A stretch of DNA of 64,000 bases from Sphingomicrobium arenosum (lineage in GTDB: Bacteria > Pseudomonadota > Alphaproteobacteria > Sphingomonadales > Sphingomonadaceae). The notes below the pieces were generated by a model that saw nothing but the letters and a program-made list of their open reading frames with translations, was not told the origin of the DNA and did not search any database. This document shows, in pieces, positions 17,573 to 27,198 of this stretch. Numbering within the stretch: the stretch's first letter is position 1; every line of letters begins with the position of its first letter. A program made the position numbers and the translations under genes. The stretch spans positions 1,550,001-1,614,000 of the forward strand of contig NZ_JANPVN010000001.1 in assembly GCF_026157085.1 (NCBI RefSeq). The letters are read 5' to 3'.

Positions 17573-18436
17573 TTATCGTTTCAATTGTGACAGCGGCGCG
17601 CGCATCGCCAGCGCGACCCCGCCGAGGATCACCAGCCCCGCCAGCGTGAGCCGCGTCCCCGGCACCTCGCCGAGCAGCGGCCAGGCCAGCAGCCCCGCCG
17701 CCGCCGGGGTCAGGAGCTGCACCCCCGCCACCCCGGTGAGCGACATTCGCGGTGCGACCATGCGCCAGGCGACATAGCCGAGGCCGCTCGTCACCGCGCC
17801 CGACACGGCGGCGAGCAGCGCGCCGTTAACGCTCATCCTTTCGCCGAGCAGGAACAGCGGCAGCGCGGCGACCGCGGCCACGGCGAAGGCGCCCGCGGTT
17901 GCCGCTGCGGCCTCGCCCTCGCCCTTGTGGCAGACGAGCGAGTAGAGCCCCCAGCCGAGCCCCGCGATGCCCATCACCAGCGCCGCCCTCGCATCGACCG
18001 CGCCCACGCCCGGCGCGAGCAGCCAGCCGACGCCTGCCAGCGCGACCAGCACACCGACCAATGCGCTCGCCCGTACCTTCTCGCCACGCGCCAGCCCGAG
18101 CGCGACCATCACGCCTTGGACGGTCGCGAACAGGATGAGCGCCCCGCTCGCCGCGCCGAGTGTCACATAGGCAAAGGAGAAGGCGATGGCGTAGGTCGCG
18201 AGGAACAGCCCCGCCGCCCCATCGCGCCGTATCGAAGCCGAGCGCCACAGCGGCGCCAGCACCAGCGCGCCCGCGCCCAGCCTGATCGCCGCATAGGCCC
18301 CCGGCCCGATCGCGCCGTCGCCCAGCGCGGCACGCGCGAGGAGCGAATTTGCGGCGAAGGCAAGGATCGCCAGCGCGCCGACGAGCCAGAGACGCGCCCT
18401 AGTCGTCGTACCGGATCCAGAGCTTGGAGGCGGCAT
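17573..18436 (-). CDS. EamA/DMT family exporter
   Basis: The 287-residue protein has ten predicted membrane segments in two EamA halves. The first contains [20 protein letters not shown] and the second [15 protein letters not shown] and [22 protein letters not shown] transporters export metabolites or amino acids; the substrate is not readable. The start overlaps the end of purT by 38 nt on the same strand, so they are probably cotranscribed. Confidence 0.85.
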   Translation of the reverse strand: MPPPSSGSGTTTRARLWLVGALAILAFAANSLLARAALGDGAIGPGAYAAIRLGAGALVLAPLWRSASIRRDGAAGLFLATYAIAFSFAYVTLGAASGALILFATVQGVMVALGLARGEKVRASALVGVLVALAGVGWLLAPGVGAVDARAALVMGIAGLGWGLYSLVCHKGEGEAAAATAGAFAVAAVAALPLFLLGERMSVNGALLAAVSGAVTSGLGYVAWRMVAPRMSLTGVAGVQLLTPAAAGLLAWPLLGEVPGTRLTLAGLVILGGVALAMRAPLSQLKR

Positions 18437-19574
18437 CGGAAGCGATTTCGCGGGCGCGCATGGTGCCCTCGCCCGGCGCGCTCGCCAGCGCCACGCCCAT
18501 GCGCCGGTTCGGCCGCGTCACCGGCTTGCCGAAGATGCGCACGTCGACATGGGCGCCGGGCGGGGCGAACATCGCCTGCTCCAGCCCCTCGATGGCGAAA
18601 TGCTCGGCGGCCTGTTCGGCGAGCAGCACCGCGCTCGCGCTCGGCCGCGCATGGATCGGCGGGATCGGCAGCCCGAGGATGGCGCGCGCATGGAGGTCGA
18701 ATTCGGACAGGTTCTGGCTTACCAGCGTGACCATCCCCGTATCGTGCGGGCGGGGGCTCAGTTCGGAGAAGATCACCTCCTTGCCCTTCACGAAGAATTC
18801 GACCCCGAAGAGGCCATAGCCGCCCAGCGCATCGACCACCTCGGCGGCCATATGCTGCGCCTTGTCGAGCGCAACGTCATGCATGGCGGCGGGCTGCCAG
18901 CTCTCGCGATAGTCGCCGCCTTCCTGTCGGTGCCCGATCGGTGCGCAGAAGCTCACCCCCGCGGCATGGCGCACGGTCAAGAGCGTGATTTCATAATCGA
19001 AGTCGACGAAGGCCTCGGCGATGACGCGCTGGCGGTCCCCGCGCATGCCCTTGCAGGCATCTTCCCACGCCGCTTCCAACTCCTCGGCGTTGCGCACGGT
19101 CGATTGGCCCTTGCCCGAGGAACTCATCACCGGCTTGACCACGAGCGGAAAGCCCACCGCGTCGGCGGCCGCGCGCAATTCCTCGAAGCTCTCGGCGTAA
19201 CGATAGGCGCTGGTCTTCAATCCCAGCTCGGTCGCCGCGAGATCGCGGATCGCATCGCGGTTCATCGTCAGCCGCGTCGCCCGCGCGGTCGGCACGACGT
19301 GCCAATTCTCGGCCTCCAGCTCGACCAGCATCTCGGTCCGGATGGCCTCGATCTCCGGCACGATATGATCGGGCCGGTGCTTCTCGACCACGGCGCGCAG
19401 CTTCTCGCCGTCAAGCATGTCGAACACTTCGCGCGCGTGCGCCACCTGCATCGCGGGCGCCTCGTCATAGCTGTCGCAGGCGATCACCCGGCACCCGAGG
19501 CGCTGGCAGGAAATGACGAACTCCTTGCCCAGCTCCCCCGAGCCCAACAGCAGGATGGTGGCGGTGGGGATCAT
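18399..19574 (-). CDS. purT: Formate-dependent GAR transformylase PurT
   Basis: The 391-residue ATP-grasp enzyme makes formyl-GAR from GAR, formate and ATP, replacing folate-dependent PurN. The N-terminal Rossmann-like segment is [13 protein letters not shown]. The ATP-grasp region shows [14 protein letters not shown] near residue 155 and the metal site [19 protein letters not shown]. The start ATG overlaps the stop of the upstream DUF6090-like gene in ATGA. The long frame upstream of 19574 belongs to the other reading frame and was excluded. Confidence 0.96.
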   Translation of the reverse strand: MIPTATILLLGSGELGKEFVISCQRLGCRVIACDSYDEAPAMQVAHAREVFDMLDGEKLRAVVEKHRPDHIVPEIEAIRTEMLVELEAENWHVVPTARATRLTMNRDAIRDLAATELGLKTSAYRYAESFEELRAAADAVGFPLVVKPVMSSSGKGQSTVRNAEELEAAWEDACKGMRGDRQRVIAEAFVDFDYEITLLTVRHAAGVSFCAPIGHRQEGGDYRESWQPAAMHDVALDKAQHMAAEVVDALGGYGLFGVEFFVKGKEVIFSELSPRPHDTGMVTLVSQNLSEFDLHARAILGLPIPPIHARPSASAVLLAEQAAEHFAIEGLEQAMFAPPGAHVDVRIFGKPVTRPNRRMGVALASAPGEGTMRAREIASDAASKLWIRYDD

Positions 19575-20341
19575 GTCTCGCTCTCCTCGTCCAATCGCGC
19601 GATATCTTCCGCCACCCAATCGGGCGGCGCGCAGTCGCGCCCCACGGTCTCGCCGAGCAGGTCGCAGAAATTCTCTATACCCTCGCGATACCCTTTGAGC
19701 CGCCCGATCCACCAGCGCTGCGATGCCATCGCCCGCGTCGCGGCGTCGACCAATGCATCGTCCTGCCGTGCCGCCGCCCAGTCGACGGCGACGACACTGG
19801 GCTGCCCCTCGGGCCCATCGAGATCGAGCGTCAGATACGCCCGGGCGAGAGACAGGATGTCGGGCATGCGCTCGACCGCCTCGGCCCGCCACCGATCGTT
19901 GAACCGATCGATCCCGAGGATGAGGCTCTGCTCCTGCCGCAATTCTTCCGACCCGATCAGCACGACATCGCCCGACGACATCAGTTCGTCATAGAAATTG
20001 TAGCGCGGCGTGAAATCACGCAGCAGCGAGAGGAGCGCCAAGCCGTCATTGGGGTCGCCCGACACCGGCTCCTTGTCCGCCAGCATCGCCATCGCCGCCT
20101 CACGATCTTCCTGGAGTTTCGCGTTGCGATGCAGGATCAACCGCGAATAAGCGACATTGGCTTCTGTTTGTGTGAGCAGGTTCGATAGCGCCGCTTGTTC
20201 ACGCTTCTTGTCGACCCGCGCCTCGTTCCAATTGGCGACTTGGATACCGATGAACACGCCGACCACGACGATGATGAAGTCGAGCAGCACGGCGAACCAG
20301 TTCTGGTTCCTCACATGATCCATGACACGGCGCAGCAGCAT
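19571..20341 (-). CDS. DUF6090-like membrane-anchored protein
   Basis: The 256-residue protein has a short cytoplasmic start, then one membrane segment within [20 protein letters not shown] followed by ANWNEAR, a signature seen in DUF6090-type proteins. A helical periplasmic domain follows ([34 protein letters not shown]). The function is unknown. Translation is coupled to purT by a 4-nt overlap. The coupling is surprising for a purine gene and may only reflect compaction. Confidence 0.7.
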   Translation of the reverse strand: MLLRRVMDHVRNQNWFAVLLDFIIVVVGVFIGIQVANWNEARVDKKREQAALSNLLTQTEANVAYSRLILHRNAKLQEDREAAMAMLADKEPVSGDPNDGLALLSLLRDFTPRYNFYDELMSSGDVVLIGSEELRQEQSLILGIDRFNDRWRAEAVERMPDILSLARAYLTLDLDGPEGQPSVVAVDWAAARQDDALVDAATRAMASQRWWIGRLKGYREGIENFCDLLGETVGRDCAPPDWVAEDIARLDEESET

Positions 20342-20438
20342 GGCCCCACCCTAAAGCGCGCCCTCCCCCGCGCAAGCGCGCTTTTGCTTGAAAAGTGCGC
20401 GCCCCCCCGCCACCGTGCGAGCCGATACGCAAGGGGGG

Positions 20439-21485
20439 ATGACCAAGATGACGATGAGCCTAGGCGAACTGGTGCGCCGCACGCTGGTGGTGATGCTGAT
20501 CATCGGCATTGCGCTCACCCTGCCGCTCCTCACCCCGACGCTGCTCCTTATCTTCGGCGCGATCCTCATCGCGGTGCTGATCCGCTCGGCGGCTTGGCCG
20601 TTCGAGCAGCTGGGGCTCGGCAACACCGCCTCGGTGCTCTTGGGCCTCGCCACCATCCTCATCCTCCTCGGCCTCTTCGGCTGGCTGTTCGGCGCACAAT
20701 TGTCGGGCCAGTTCGCGGCCTTGCAGGCGCAGTTGACCGAGGCGGTGCCGCAGGTGCGCGCGCAATTGGAACGCCTACCTTTCGTCGGCAGCCTCGCGGG
20801 CGCCACCCCCGACATGCAGGAAATCGCCGGCCGCGCCTTGAACTTCGCCTTCGGCATGCTGGGGCTCGTCACCAATCTCGTGCTGGTGATCGTCGGCGCG
20901 GCCTATTTCGCCTTGGATCCCGCCGTCTACAAGCGCGGCCTCGCCAAGCTTTTCCCCAAGGACCGCTCGGACAAGGTGATCGAGGCGATGGACGCCTCGG
21001 GCCATGCGTTGAAGCGCTACCTCCTCGGCCAGCTCGCCACCATGACGATCGTCGGCCTCATGGTCTGGATCGGGCTGGCCATCGTCGGCATCCCCAGCGC
21101 TGCGGCGCTCGGCCTCACCATCGGGGTCGCCAATTTCATTCCGCTGGTCGGCCCCTTCATCGGCGCCATCCCGGGCCTCATCATCGCCTTTTCCGCTGCG
21201 CCCGACATGTTCTGGTATGCCGTGCTCGTCTATCTCGTCGCCCAGCAGATCGAGGGCAATGTGCTGACTCCCATGGTGCAGAATTGGGCGGTCTCCATCC
21301 CCCCCGCCTTGCTCATCTTCGCGCTGGCGGCGGCGGGCAGCCTGTTCGGCTTCATCGGCGTCATCCTCGCCGCCCCGCTGACGGTGGTCATCTATACGCT
21401 GGTGACGATGCTGTGGAGCCGCGATGCGCTGGGGCATGAGGTCAAGGTGCCGGGACGCGACGACGCACCGGCCAGCGCGGGGTAA
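20439..21485 (+). CDS. AI-2E family transporter (PerM/TqsA-like)
   Basis: The 348-residue protein has paired N-terminal membrane segments and a soluble middle part (AALQAQLTEAVPQVRAQLER). The conserved C-terminal block includes GVANFIPLVGPFIGAIPG and QQIEGNVLTPMVQ, typical of the family. Members export diverse small molecules or ions, so quorum-signal export should not be assumed. A G-rich run ends at 20438. The ATG at 20439 is very close to it and the ATG at 20448 may be the real start. Confidence 0.88.
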   Translation: MTKMTMSLGELVRRTLVVMLIIGIALTLPLLTPTLLLIFGAILIAVLIRSAAWPFEQLGLGNTASVLLGLATILILLGLFGWLFGAQLSGQFAALQAQLTEAVPQVRAQLERLPFVGSLAGATPDMQEIAGRALNFAFGMLGLVTNLVLVIVGAAYFALDPAVYKRGLAKLFPKDRSDKVIEAMDASGHALKRYLLGQLATMTIVGLMVWIGLAIVGIPSAAALGLTIGVANFIPLVGPFIGAIPGLIIAFSAAPDMFWYAVLVYLVAQQIEGNVLTPMVQNWAVSIPPALLIFALAAAGSLFGFIGVILAAPLTVVIYTLVTMLWSRDALGHEVKVPGRDDAPASAG

Positions 21486-21487
21486 GC

Positions 21488-21694
21488 CTAGGAGGCGTCG
21501 GCCGCGTCCATCGCCTCGCGCTCCTCGGCAACCGCCGCCACCTCGGCCTCGACCTCGGCGTGGCGCTCGGCTTCGCTCACCACCATCGCCTCGACCGGCA
21601 AGTTGTTCTCGAGGCTGATCGGGTCGGCCTCGGCCTGGCTGCACGCGGCCAGCGCGAGGGCGGTCAGGGTGAGGGGCAACATCTTGTTTCGCAT
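21488..21694 (-). CDS. Small lipoprotein, function unknown
   Basis: This 68-residue product is a lipoprotein with signal MRNKMLPLTLTALALAAC and lipobox LAAC. The mature peptide of about 50 residues is acidic and predicted helical (EAERHAEVEAEVAAVAEERE), possibly a coiled coil. It ends 2 nt from the convergent transporter gene. It has no recognisable family. The lipobox supports it being real despite the length. Confidence 0.65.
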   Translation of the reverse strand: MRNKMLPLTLTALALAACSQAEADPISLENNLPVEAMVVSEAERHAEVEAEVAAVAEEREAMDAADAS

Positions 21695-21958
21695 CGATAA
21701 TCTCTTGTAAATGTCTTTCGTCCCCAATGCCGGACGGCGGCATTGGGTTCCATCCTGCAACCCATTGGCGAGCGCTGTCAGCAGCGATGGCCGCATGACG
21801 CGCCGGGGTGTGTCGCTCCATTAAGACGGTGACGTTCCGCTTTAAGGGATTTTCGACGAACCGTCGTAGCGCGCCGACGGGCGACCCTCCCCACCTCGCC
21901 GGTCCCCTCCGGGTCCGTCTCGGAATGACCGATAATCAGTCCCCCGGACTGACTTCGA

Positions 21959-23533
21959 TTATTCCCACTCGATCGTGCCGGGCGGCTTAGAGGTATAGTC
22001 GTAGACCACCCGGTTGATGCCCTGCACCTCGTTGATGATCCGCGTCGCGCAATCCTGCAGGAACTGGCTGTCGAAGGGATAGACGTCCGCGGTCATGCCA
22101 TCGACGCTGGTCACGGCGCGGAGGCCGCAGACCGAGTCATAGGTGCGCGCATCGCCCATCACGCCCACCGTGCGCACCGGCAGCAGCACCGCGAAGGCCT
22201 GCCAGATGGCGTCATAGAGCCCCGCCTTGCGGATCTCGTCGAGGTAGATGGCGTCGGCCTTGCGCAGGATGTCGCAGCGCTCCTTGGTGACCTCGCCCGG
22301 GATGCGGATCGCGAGGCCCGGCCCCGGGAAGGGGTGCCGCCCCACGAAGGCATCCGGAAGGCCCAATTCGCGACCCAAGTCTCTGACTTCGTCCTTGAAC
22401 AGTTCGCGCAAGGGCTCGACGAGCTTCATGTTCATCCGCTCGGGGAGGCCGCCGACATTATGGTGGCTCTTGATCGTCACCGACGGCCCGCCGGTGAAGG
22501 AGACGCTCTCGATCACGTCGGGATAGAGCGTGCCTTGCGCCAGGAAGTCCGCGCCGCCGATCTTCGCTGCCTCCTCCTCGAACACGTCGATGAAGGTCTT
22601 GCCGATGAACTTGCGCTTCTTTTCAGGGTCGGTCTCGCCTGCAAGCCCCGACAGGAAGCGCTCTTCGGCGTCCACATGGACGAGCGGGATATTGTAATGA
22701 TTGCGGAACAGGCCGACGACCTGTTCGGCCTCATTGGCGCGCATCAGGCCGTGGTCGACGAAGACGCAGGTCAGCTGGTCGCCGATCGCCTCGTGGATCA
22801 GCACGGCGGCGACCGCCGAATCGACCCCGCCCGACAGCCCGCAGATGACCTTGCCGTCGCCGACGAAGTCGCGGATCTCGGCGATCTTGGCGTCGCGATA
22901 GGCGGCCATCGTCCAGTCGCCCTTCAGCCCGCACACATGACGCACGAAATTGGCGATGAGCTTGCCCCCGTCGGGCGTGTGTACGACCTCGGGGTGGAAT
23001 TGCGTGCCATAATAGTGCCGCTTCTCGTCGGCGATCACCGCGAAGGGCGCGCCGTCCGACTTGGCGACGATTTCGAAGCCGTCGGCGAACTGCGTCACCT
23101 TGTCGCCATGGCTCATCCACACCTGGTGGCGCTCGCCCTCTTTCCACAGGCCGTCGAACAGTTTGCAGTCCTTGGTGACGGTCAGATAGGCGCGCCCGAA
23201 TTCGCCGCCTTCCCCCGTCTCATGCCCCGGCTTCACCTCGCCGCCGAGCTGGTGCGTCATGACCTGCTGGCCATAGCAGATGCCGAGGATGGGCAGCTCG
23301 CTGTCGAACAGCATCTGCGGCGCCCTCGGGCTCCCTTCGGCGGGCACGCTGGCGGGCGAGCCCGACAGGATGATCCCCGAGGGCTGGAGCCGCTCAAAGG
23401 CCTCCTCCGCCATGCTGAAGGGCGCGATCTCGCAATAGACGCCGGCCTCGCGCACGCGGCGCGCGATGAGCTGCGTCACCTGGCTCCCGAAATCGACGAT
23501 CAGGATCGTCCCGCCCAATTCGCTCGCTTCCAT
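21959..23533 (-). CDS. guaA: GMP synthase, glutamine-hydrolysing
   Basis: The 524-residue protein has the usual length and both GuaA domains. The class I glutamine amidotransferase has the nucleophile in GICYGQQVM near residue 87 and the histidine-glutamate pair in FHPEVVHT. The ATP pyrophosphatase has the P-loop [11 protein letters not shown] near residue 235, and the C-terminal dimerisation domain ends in KPPGTIEWE. It converts XMP to GMP. The start [18 protein letters not shown] was chosen; the upstream frame belongs to non-coding sequence and the next gene. Confidence 0.97.
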   Translation of the reverse strand: MEASELGGTILIVDFGSQVTQLIARRVREAGVYCEIAPFSMAEEAFERLQPSGIILSGSPASVPAEGSPRAPQMLFDSELPILGICYGQQVMTHQLGGEVKPGHETGEGGEFGRAYLTVTKDCKLFDGLWKEGERHQVWMSHGDKVTQFADGFEIVAKSDGAPFAVIADEKRHYYGTQFHPEVVHTPDGGKLIANFVRHVCGLKGDWTMAAYRDAKIAEIRDFVGDGKVICGLSGGVDSAVAAVLIHEAIGDQLTCVFVDHGLMRANEAEQVVGLFRNHYNIPLVHVDAEERFLSGLAGETDPEKKRKFIGKTFIDVFEEEAAKIGGADFLAQGTLYPDVIESVSFTGGPSVTIKSHHNVGGLPERMNMKLVEPLRELFKDEVRDLGRELGLPDAFVGRHPFPGPGLAIRIPGEVTKERCDILRKADAIYLDEIRKAGLYDAIWQAFAVLLPVRTVGVMGDARTYDSVCGLRAVTSVDGMTADVYPFDSQFLQDCATRIINEVQGINRVVYDYTSKPPGTIEWE

Positions 23534-23615
23534 CGCCAGTGCCGTCCTTCCTCGCGCCAAGTCCTTGGCGCTGTCGGTTAGAGGCTCGCGCGGGCAATCG
23601 CAACGGGCAAGCGGC

Positions 23616-25139
23616 CTATTCGCTCCCTGCCAGCGCCTCGGCGCGCGCCGCCTCGACCGTGCCGCGCGCCTGATGGTCGGCAGGGAGCAATTCGAGCACA
23701 CGGTCGTAGGCCGCCACCGCGCCTGCCGTGTCGCCGCCATCGAGCAGCGCCGCAGCGCGGCCGAAGTTGAGGTTGATGTCGTCGGGATAGCGCGGAACTG
23801 CCATGGCATAGAGGCTGCGCGCCTCCTCATCCTTGCCCCGCTCCAACAATTCGGCACCGATCTGCGCCAGGTCGCGCGGCGGCGCTTCCACGTCGAGCGT
23901 ATCGAGATCCTCTTCGACACCTGCCAGCGCCGCTGCATAGCCCTTCGCCGTCACTCGATCCGCGAAACGCTCGAACAGCAGGTGCTGCGGCGTCTTGGGC
24001 GTCTCGCCGAGCCCTAGCGCCACCAATCCCTCGGCGATGGCGAAAATCTCGCCATGCCCGTCGCCGCGCCGCGCCGCGCCATAATGAGCCGCGCTGCTGT
24101 CGGAGACGAAGAGCGACACGCCGCATCCCGGCAGCCGCGCGACCATCGCCGAATGCGGCGGCGACCAGCCGTCATGGCCGATGGCGTCGACCTCGGTCCC
24201 GGCCACCATCAGCGGCACCCTGTTGAGCCCCATGCCGAACATCTTGCCCGGCTGCGGTTTCATGCGCTCCAGCGTTGCGGGGTGGCGGAACAGGTCGCCT
24301 GCCCACAGCGCATTGAACAATGTGAGCATGTCCTTGCCGCTGGCATAGAGCGAGCCGACCCCGCCCGAGCTCAGCCGCCGCCGCTGGAGGTCCTCGTACC
24401 AGCCGTCGAGCGTGCGGGTTCGGCCCATCGCCAGCCCCGGGACATAGGAAATGAAGTGCGCCTTGCCGCTGTCCTCCAGCCCGAGCGGGGCGTAGAGCCG
24501 CCGCTGCAGCGAGCGTTCGAAATCGCCGCCGTCATGCGTCATCACGACCTGCTCGAGCAGCATGTAATTGCTATTGGAATAGGATTGGTCGGTGCCCGGC
24601 GCGAAGCTCAAATCCTCATCGCCGATGATTGCGATCCATCGGTCCATGTCGGGCGGGGTCGGTGCCCCCTCGACCAACAGCAACTCGGCCTCATAGGCAT
24701 CGGCCTCGTCACTATATTGCATGTTGGGAATGCCCGAGCTGTGCGACAGCAGATGATGCAGTTGCACCGCCTCGGCATAGGCGAGATCGACGCCCGGCAA
24801 CAGCTCGGCGAGCGTGTCGCCATATCCAATCGCGCCTTCCTCGACGAGCTGGTGGACCATGATGGCGGTCAACATCTTCGAAATGGAGGCGGTTCGCACG
24901 CGCTGTTCGGGCACATAGGCAATGTCATGCCCCGGCACCGCGATGCCGCGCGCCTCGCTCAGCCAGATGCCGTCCGGGCCCGACATCCACGCCACCCCGT
25001 CATGCACGCGTCGCTCGGCGATGCTGTCGAGCAGCGCGCTCGCCGCCGCCGGGTCGGGGCGGGTCGGACAGGTCGCCGCGGGCGCTTGAACTGCCGCGGC
25101 GGCAAGGCTCGCTGCCATGGTCGAAATCAACATCGTCAT
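23616..25139 (-). CDS. Secreted beta-lactamase-fold serine hydrolase with TPR-like tail
   Basis: The 507-residue protein has a signal peptide ([20 protein letters not shown]). Its class C beta-lactamase-like domain shows all three catalytic motifs: SISK near residue 88, YSN in DQSYSNSNY, and HDG in IGHDGWSPP. The last 110 residues add a helical TPR-like segment ([39 protein letters not shown]). That tail suggests a protein partner. The start has GAAGGGG just upstream. The substrate could be peptidoglycan peptides, esters or beta-lactams. Confidence 0.82.
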   Translation of the reverse strand: MTMLISTMAASLAAAAVQAPAATCPTRPDPAAASALLDSIAERRVHDGVAWMSGPDGIWLSEARGIAVPGHDIAYVPEQRVRTASISKMLTAIMVHQLVEEGAIGYGDTLAELLPGVDLAYAEAVQLHHLLSHSSGIPNMQYSDEADAYEAELLLVEGAPTPPDMDRWIAIIGDEDLSFAPGTDQSYSNSNYMLLEQVVMTHDGGDFERSLQRRLYAPLGLEDSGKAHFISYVPGLAMGRTRTLDGWYEDLQRRRLSSGGVGSLYASGKDMLTLFNALWAGDLFRHPATLERMKPQPGKMFGMGLNRVPLMVAGTEVDAIGHDGWSPPHSAMVARLPGCGVSLFVSDSSAAHYGAARRGDGHGEIFAIAEGLVALGLGETPKTPQHLLFERFADRVTAKGYAAALAGVEEDLDTLDVEAPPRDLAQIGAELLERGKDEEARSLYAMAVPRYPDDINLNFGRAAALLDGGDTAGAVAAYDRVLELLPADHQARGTVEAARAEALAGSE

Positions 25140-25465
25140 TGTCCCCTTCGAACGTCGTGCGCGGTCATGCGCCGCGCGCCTCGCGCCCGTCCAACACGCT
25201 TCGATGAACGCGCCTCCTGTCTCTGCGAGACCGCGACTTCTATCCGAAACGGACACTCTTGGCCGCGCCAAATGTCCCGACTGCTGCTACCAGCATGATC
25301 GGTCCACTGATTGACGTTCCACCCCCGCCACCGGCTTCCCGCAAGGGGGCCGGTGGCACCCCACCCGGACCTGCGGACCGATCGGCCCGGCTTCGACCCC
25401 GATCTCCGCCCTGTCGCCTTCATCCCATCGGCGCGATGACGGCTCGCGATGAAAGGGAGACGTTC
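25140..25465. other. Divergent intergenic region with a strong hairpin
   Basis: This 326-nt stretch separates the divergent hydrolase and response-regulator genes and must hold both promoters. The only clear structure is a perfect inverted repeat GCCACCGGC/GCCGGTGGC at 25327-25335 and 25349-25357 with a 13-nt loop and no T tract. No convincing short coding frame was seen. Confidence 0.5.
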
Positions 25466-25852
25466 ATGGCCCGCATCATCCTCGCCGACGACGACGATGT
25501 CGTCATCTATCTCGTCCGCTCGCTCCTGGAAGAGCAGGGCCATCTCGTCGGCGTCTTGCCCGACGGCACCGATGTCGCCGCCGTGCTGGCTGCCAAGGAT
25601 CCCGACCTGCTCATCCTCGACTGCGCCATGCCGCACAAATCGGGCATCCAGGTGCTGGGCGAATTGCGGGCGGCGGGGCTCGTGCCGCGCATTCCCGTCC
25701 TCATGCTCACCGCGCGCGCGGGCCACGCCGATCGCAACATCGCCTATGAAGCGGGTGCCAACGACTATCTCGCCAAGCCCTTCGACCCCGACGAACTGGT
25801 CGTGCGCGTCGAAGCGCTCCTCGCCCCGACACCGAGACGCGCCTTCGCCTGA
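25466..25852 (+). CDS. Single-domain response regulator (CheY/CpdR-like)
   Basis: The 128-residue protein is a lone receiver domain. The acidic metal site is LADDDD near residues 7-12, the phosphoacceptor aspartate is in LLILDCAMPHKSG near residue 53, and the conserved threonine and lysine lie in VLMLTAR and YLAKPFDP. There is no output domain, so it acts through protein contacts or as a phosphorelay intermediate. AAGGGAGA upstream fixes the start at MARIILAD. No kinase gene is adjacent; the orphan Hpt and hybrid kinase elsewhere in the window are possible but unproven partners. Confidence 0.9.
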   Translation: MARIILADDDDVVIYLVRSLLEEQGHLVGVLPDGTDVAAVLAAKDPDLLILDCAMPHKSGIQVLGELRAAGLVPRIPVLMLTARAGHADRNIAYEAGANDYLAKPFDPDELVVRVEALLAPTPRRAFA

Positions 25853-26365
25853 ACCGCGCCGATCGCCTCCCCCGTCGGGGCCGCAACGCCGAGGCTCCAG
25901 CCGACCTGCCCGGCCCCTATCCCGTCGCGCCCGCGACGACTGGACCCATGCTTCCAAACCGTTAGGCGGGCGAGCGCCGAGCGGGATCGGGCATTACGCT
26001 CGTCTTTTAAGCTTGCGTCATTCCCGCGAAAACGACCAAAAAAGGAAAAGCCGCCGGGCGACCCACCCCGTCGTCCCAGCGACGGCTGGGGTCGATGTTT
26101 ACAAGCCGTTCAGCCTGGGCGAGCGCCGAATGCTATCAGCCGCCACGCTTGTCTTTTCCGCTTGCGTCATTCCCGCGAACGCCGGAAATCAGCGGAAAAA
26201 GAAAAGCCGGCTCCGCCCCACGTCGCGCCCGTGGCCATTGGGGCCCATGCCATCGAGACGCCCGATATGGCGGCGCTCCGCATCCCCCGAGGGGCTTGGC
26301 CACCCCACCCGCTCGCGTCAGAAACGCGACCAGAAGCCGCCCGCCAGCATCCCGTCGCCGACACG
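25853..26365. repeat. Non-coding stretch with degenerate 149-nt repeat units
   Basis: No gene was found here. GGGCGAGCGCCGA occurs at 25968-25980 and 26117-26129, and GCTTGCGTCATTCCCGCGAA at 26011-26030 and 26160-26179. Both are offset by exactly 149 nt, so at least two degenerate tandem copies are present. CCCATGC-containing segments at the edges suggest further partial copies, related to the element at 5.7 kb. The stretch looks like an accumulation of a short interspersed repeat. Confidence 0.65.
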
Positions 26366-26399
26366 AAAAAGGCCGCCGACGGTTTCCCGCCAGCGGCCT
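26366..26399 (-). terminator. Rho-independent terminator after the tyrosine-rich gene
   Basis: On the minus strand the arms AGGCCGC and GCGGCCT flank a 16-nt loop and are followed by a run of T (A tract 26366-26370 on the + strand). It lies 26 nt past the stop of the 26425-27057 gene. Confidence 0.8.
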
Positions 26400-26424
26400 C
26401 TTCTCATCTAGGGTCCGCTAGGAC

Positions 26425-27057
26425 CTAGTAGCGATACCCATAGGGGCGCTGCTGCTGATAGCCATAGGGATTGTAGCGCTGGTAGTCGCGCGCGATCTCG
26501 CGGCTCGAGCGGCGATCGACGTCGGTATCGCGAATGCGTCCACGACGGTCGATCTTGCAGTTCCACTTGAGATCGGACACCGCCTGCTGGCCATAGCCCG
26601 AATTGGCATAGCCGCGGCTGGCGAGGCCAAAGACCTTCATGTCGCCATCGCGCTCGCGGCGCACCGTGGTAATGCCGGTCACGCGGGCGCCGTGATTATA
26701 GGCCTGATACCCATTGCCATAGCTGTAGGGATCATAGCGATTGTAGCGGTCGTAACGGCTGCGGCGATCATATTCGCGGTCGAGCCTCGCCTCGACGGCG
26801 CGGGCACAGCGATCCACTGCGGCACGATCGTTCATGCCATATTGGTTGTAGCCGTAATTGCCCGAAGGATATTGGCCGTACCCATAGGTGCGCCCGCCAT
26901 TGAGCACGCCGTTGAGGATGGTGCCGAGGACGCGCACGGTGCGGTCGCCACGGTCGGGATAATTGGGATAATATTGCGCCTGCGCAGGGGCGGCGGCAAA
27001 GGCAACGGTCGCGGCGGCAGCGCCGGCGATGCCGAGCATCTTGATCTTATTGGCCAT
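26425..27057 (-). CDS. Secreted tyrosine/arginine-rich protein, function unknown
   Basis: The 210-residue protein has a signal peptide cleaved after APAQAQ near residue 24. Its middle is very rich in Tyr, Gly, Asn and Arg (YYPNYPDRGDR, YNRYDPYSYGNGYQ), and it ends in YGYQQQRPYGYRY. Two cysteines in the mature part (DRCARAV, KWNCKI) may pair. KVFGLASRGYANSGYGQQAV followed by WNCKIDRRGRI is a more folded-looking section. AAGGAGA precedes the ATG and a terminator follows. Similar secreted proteins are common in related bacteria, but no function was recognised. Confidence 0.75.
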   Translation of the reverse strand: MANKIKMLGIAGAAAATVAFAAAPAQAQYYPNYPDRGDRTVRVLGTILNGVLNGGRTYGYGQYPSGNYGYNQYGMNDRAAVDRCARAVEARLDREYDRRSRYDRYNRYDPYSYGNGYQAYNHGARVTGITTVRRERDGDMKVFGLASRGYANSGYGQQAVSDLKWNCKIDRRGRIRDTDVDRRSSREIARDYQRYNPYGYQQQRPYGYRY

Positions 27058-27198
27058 GATGGCTCTCCTTACTCGTCGATACTGGTGGATCGATCGAGCA
27101 TGACAGCCCTTCGATCTTGCACCCTGTATACCATGGCCACCATGGGCCTTGGCTGAACGGCGCGGTTCTCTAAGGTTCAGCTTTCGCCGTCGTGCCAA

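Noticed and set aside
20439..21485. Quorum-sensing export system based on the AI-2E family name
   Set aside because: The family exports many substrates and no luxS, luxI or signal receptor gene is adjacent, so the name alone does not support quorum sensing.
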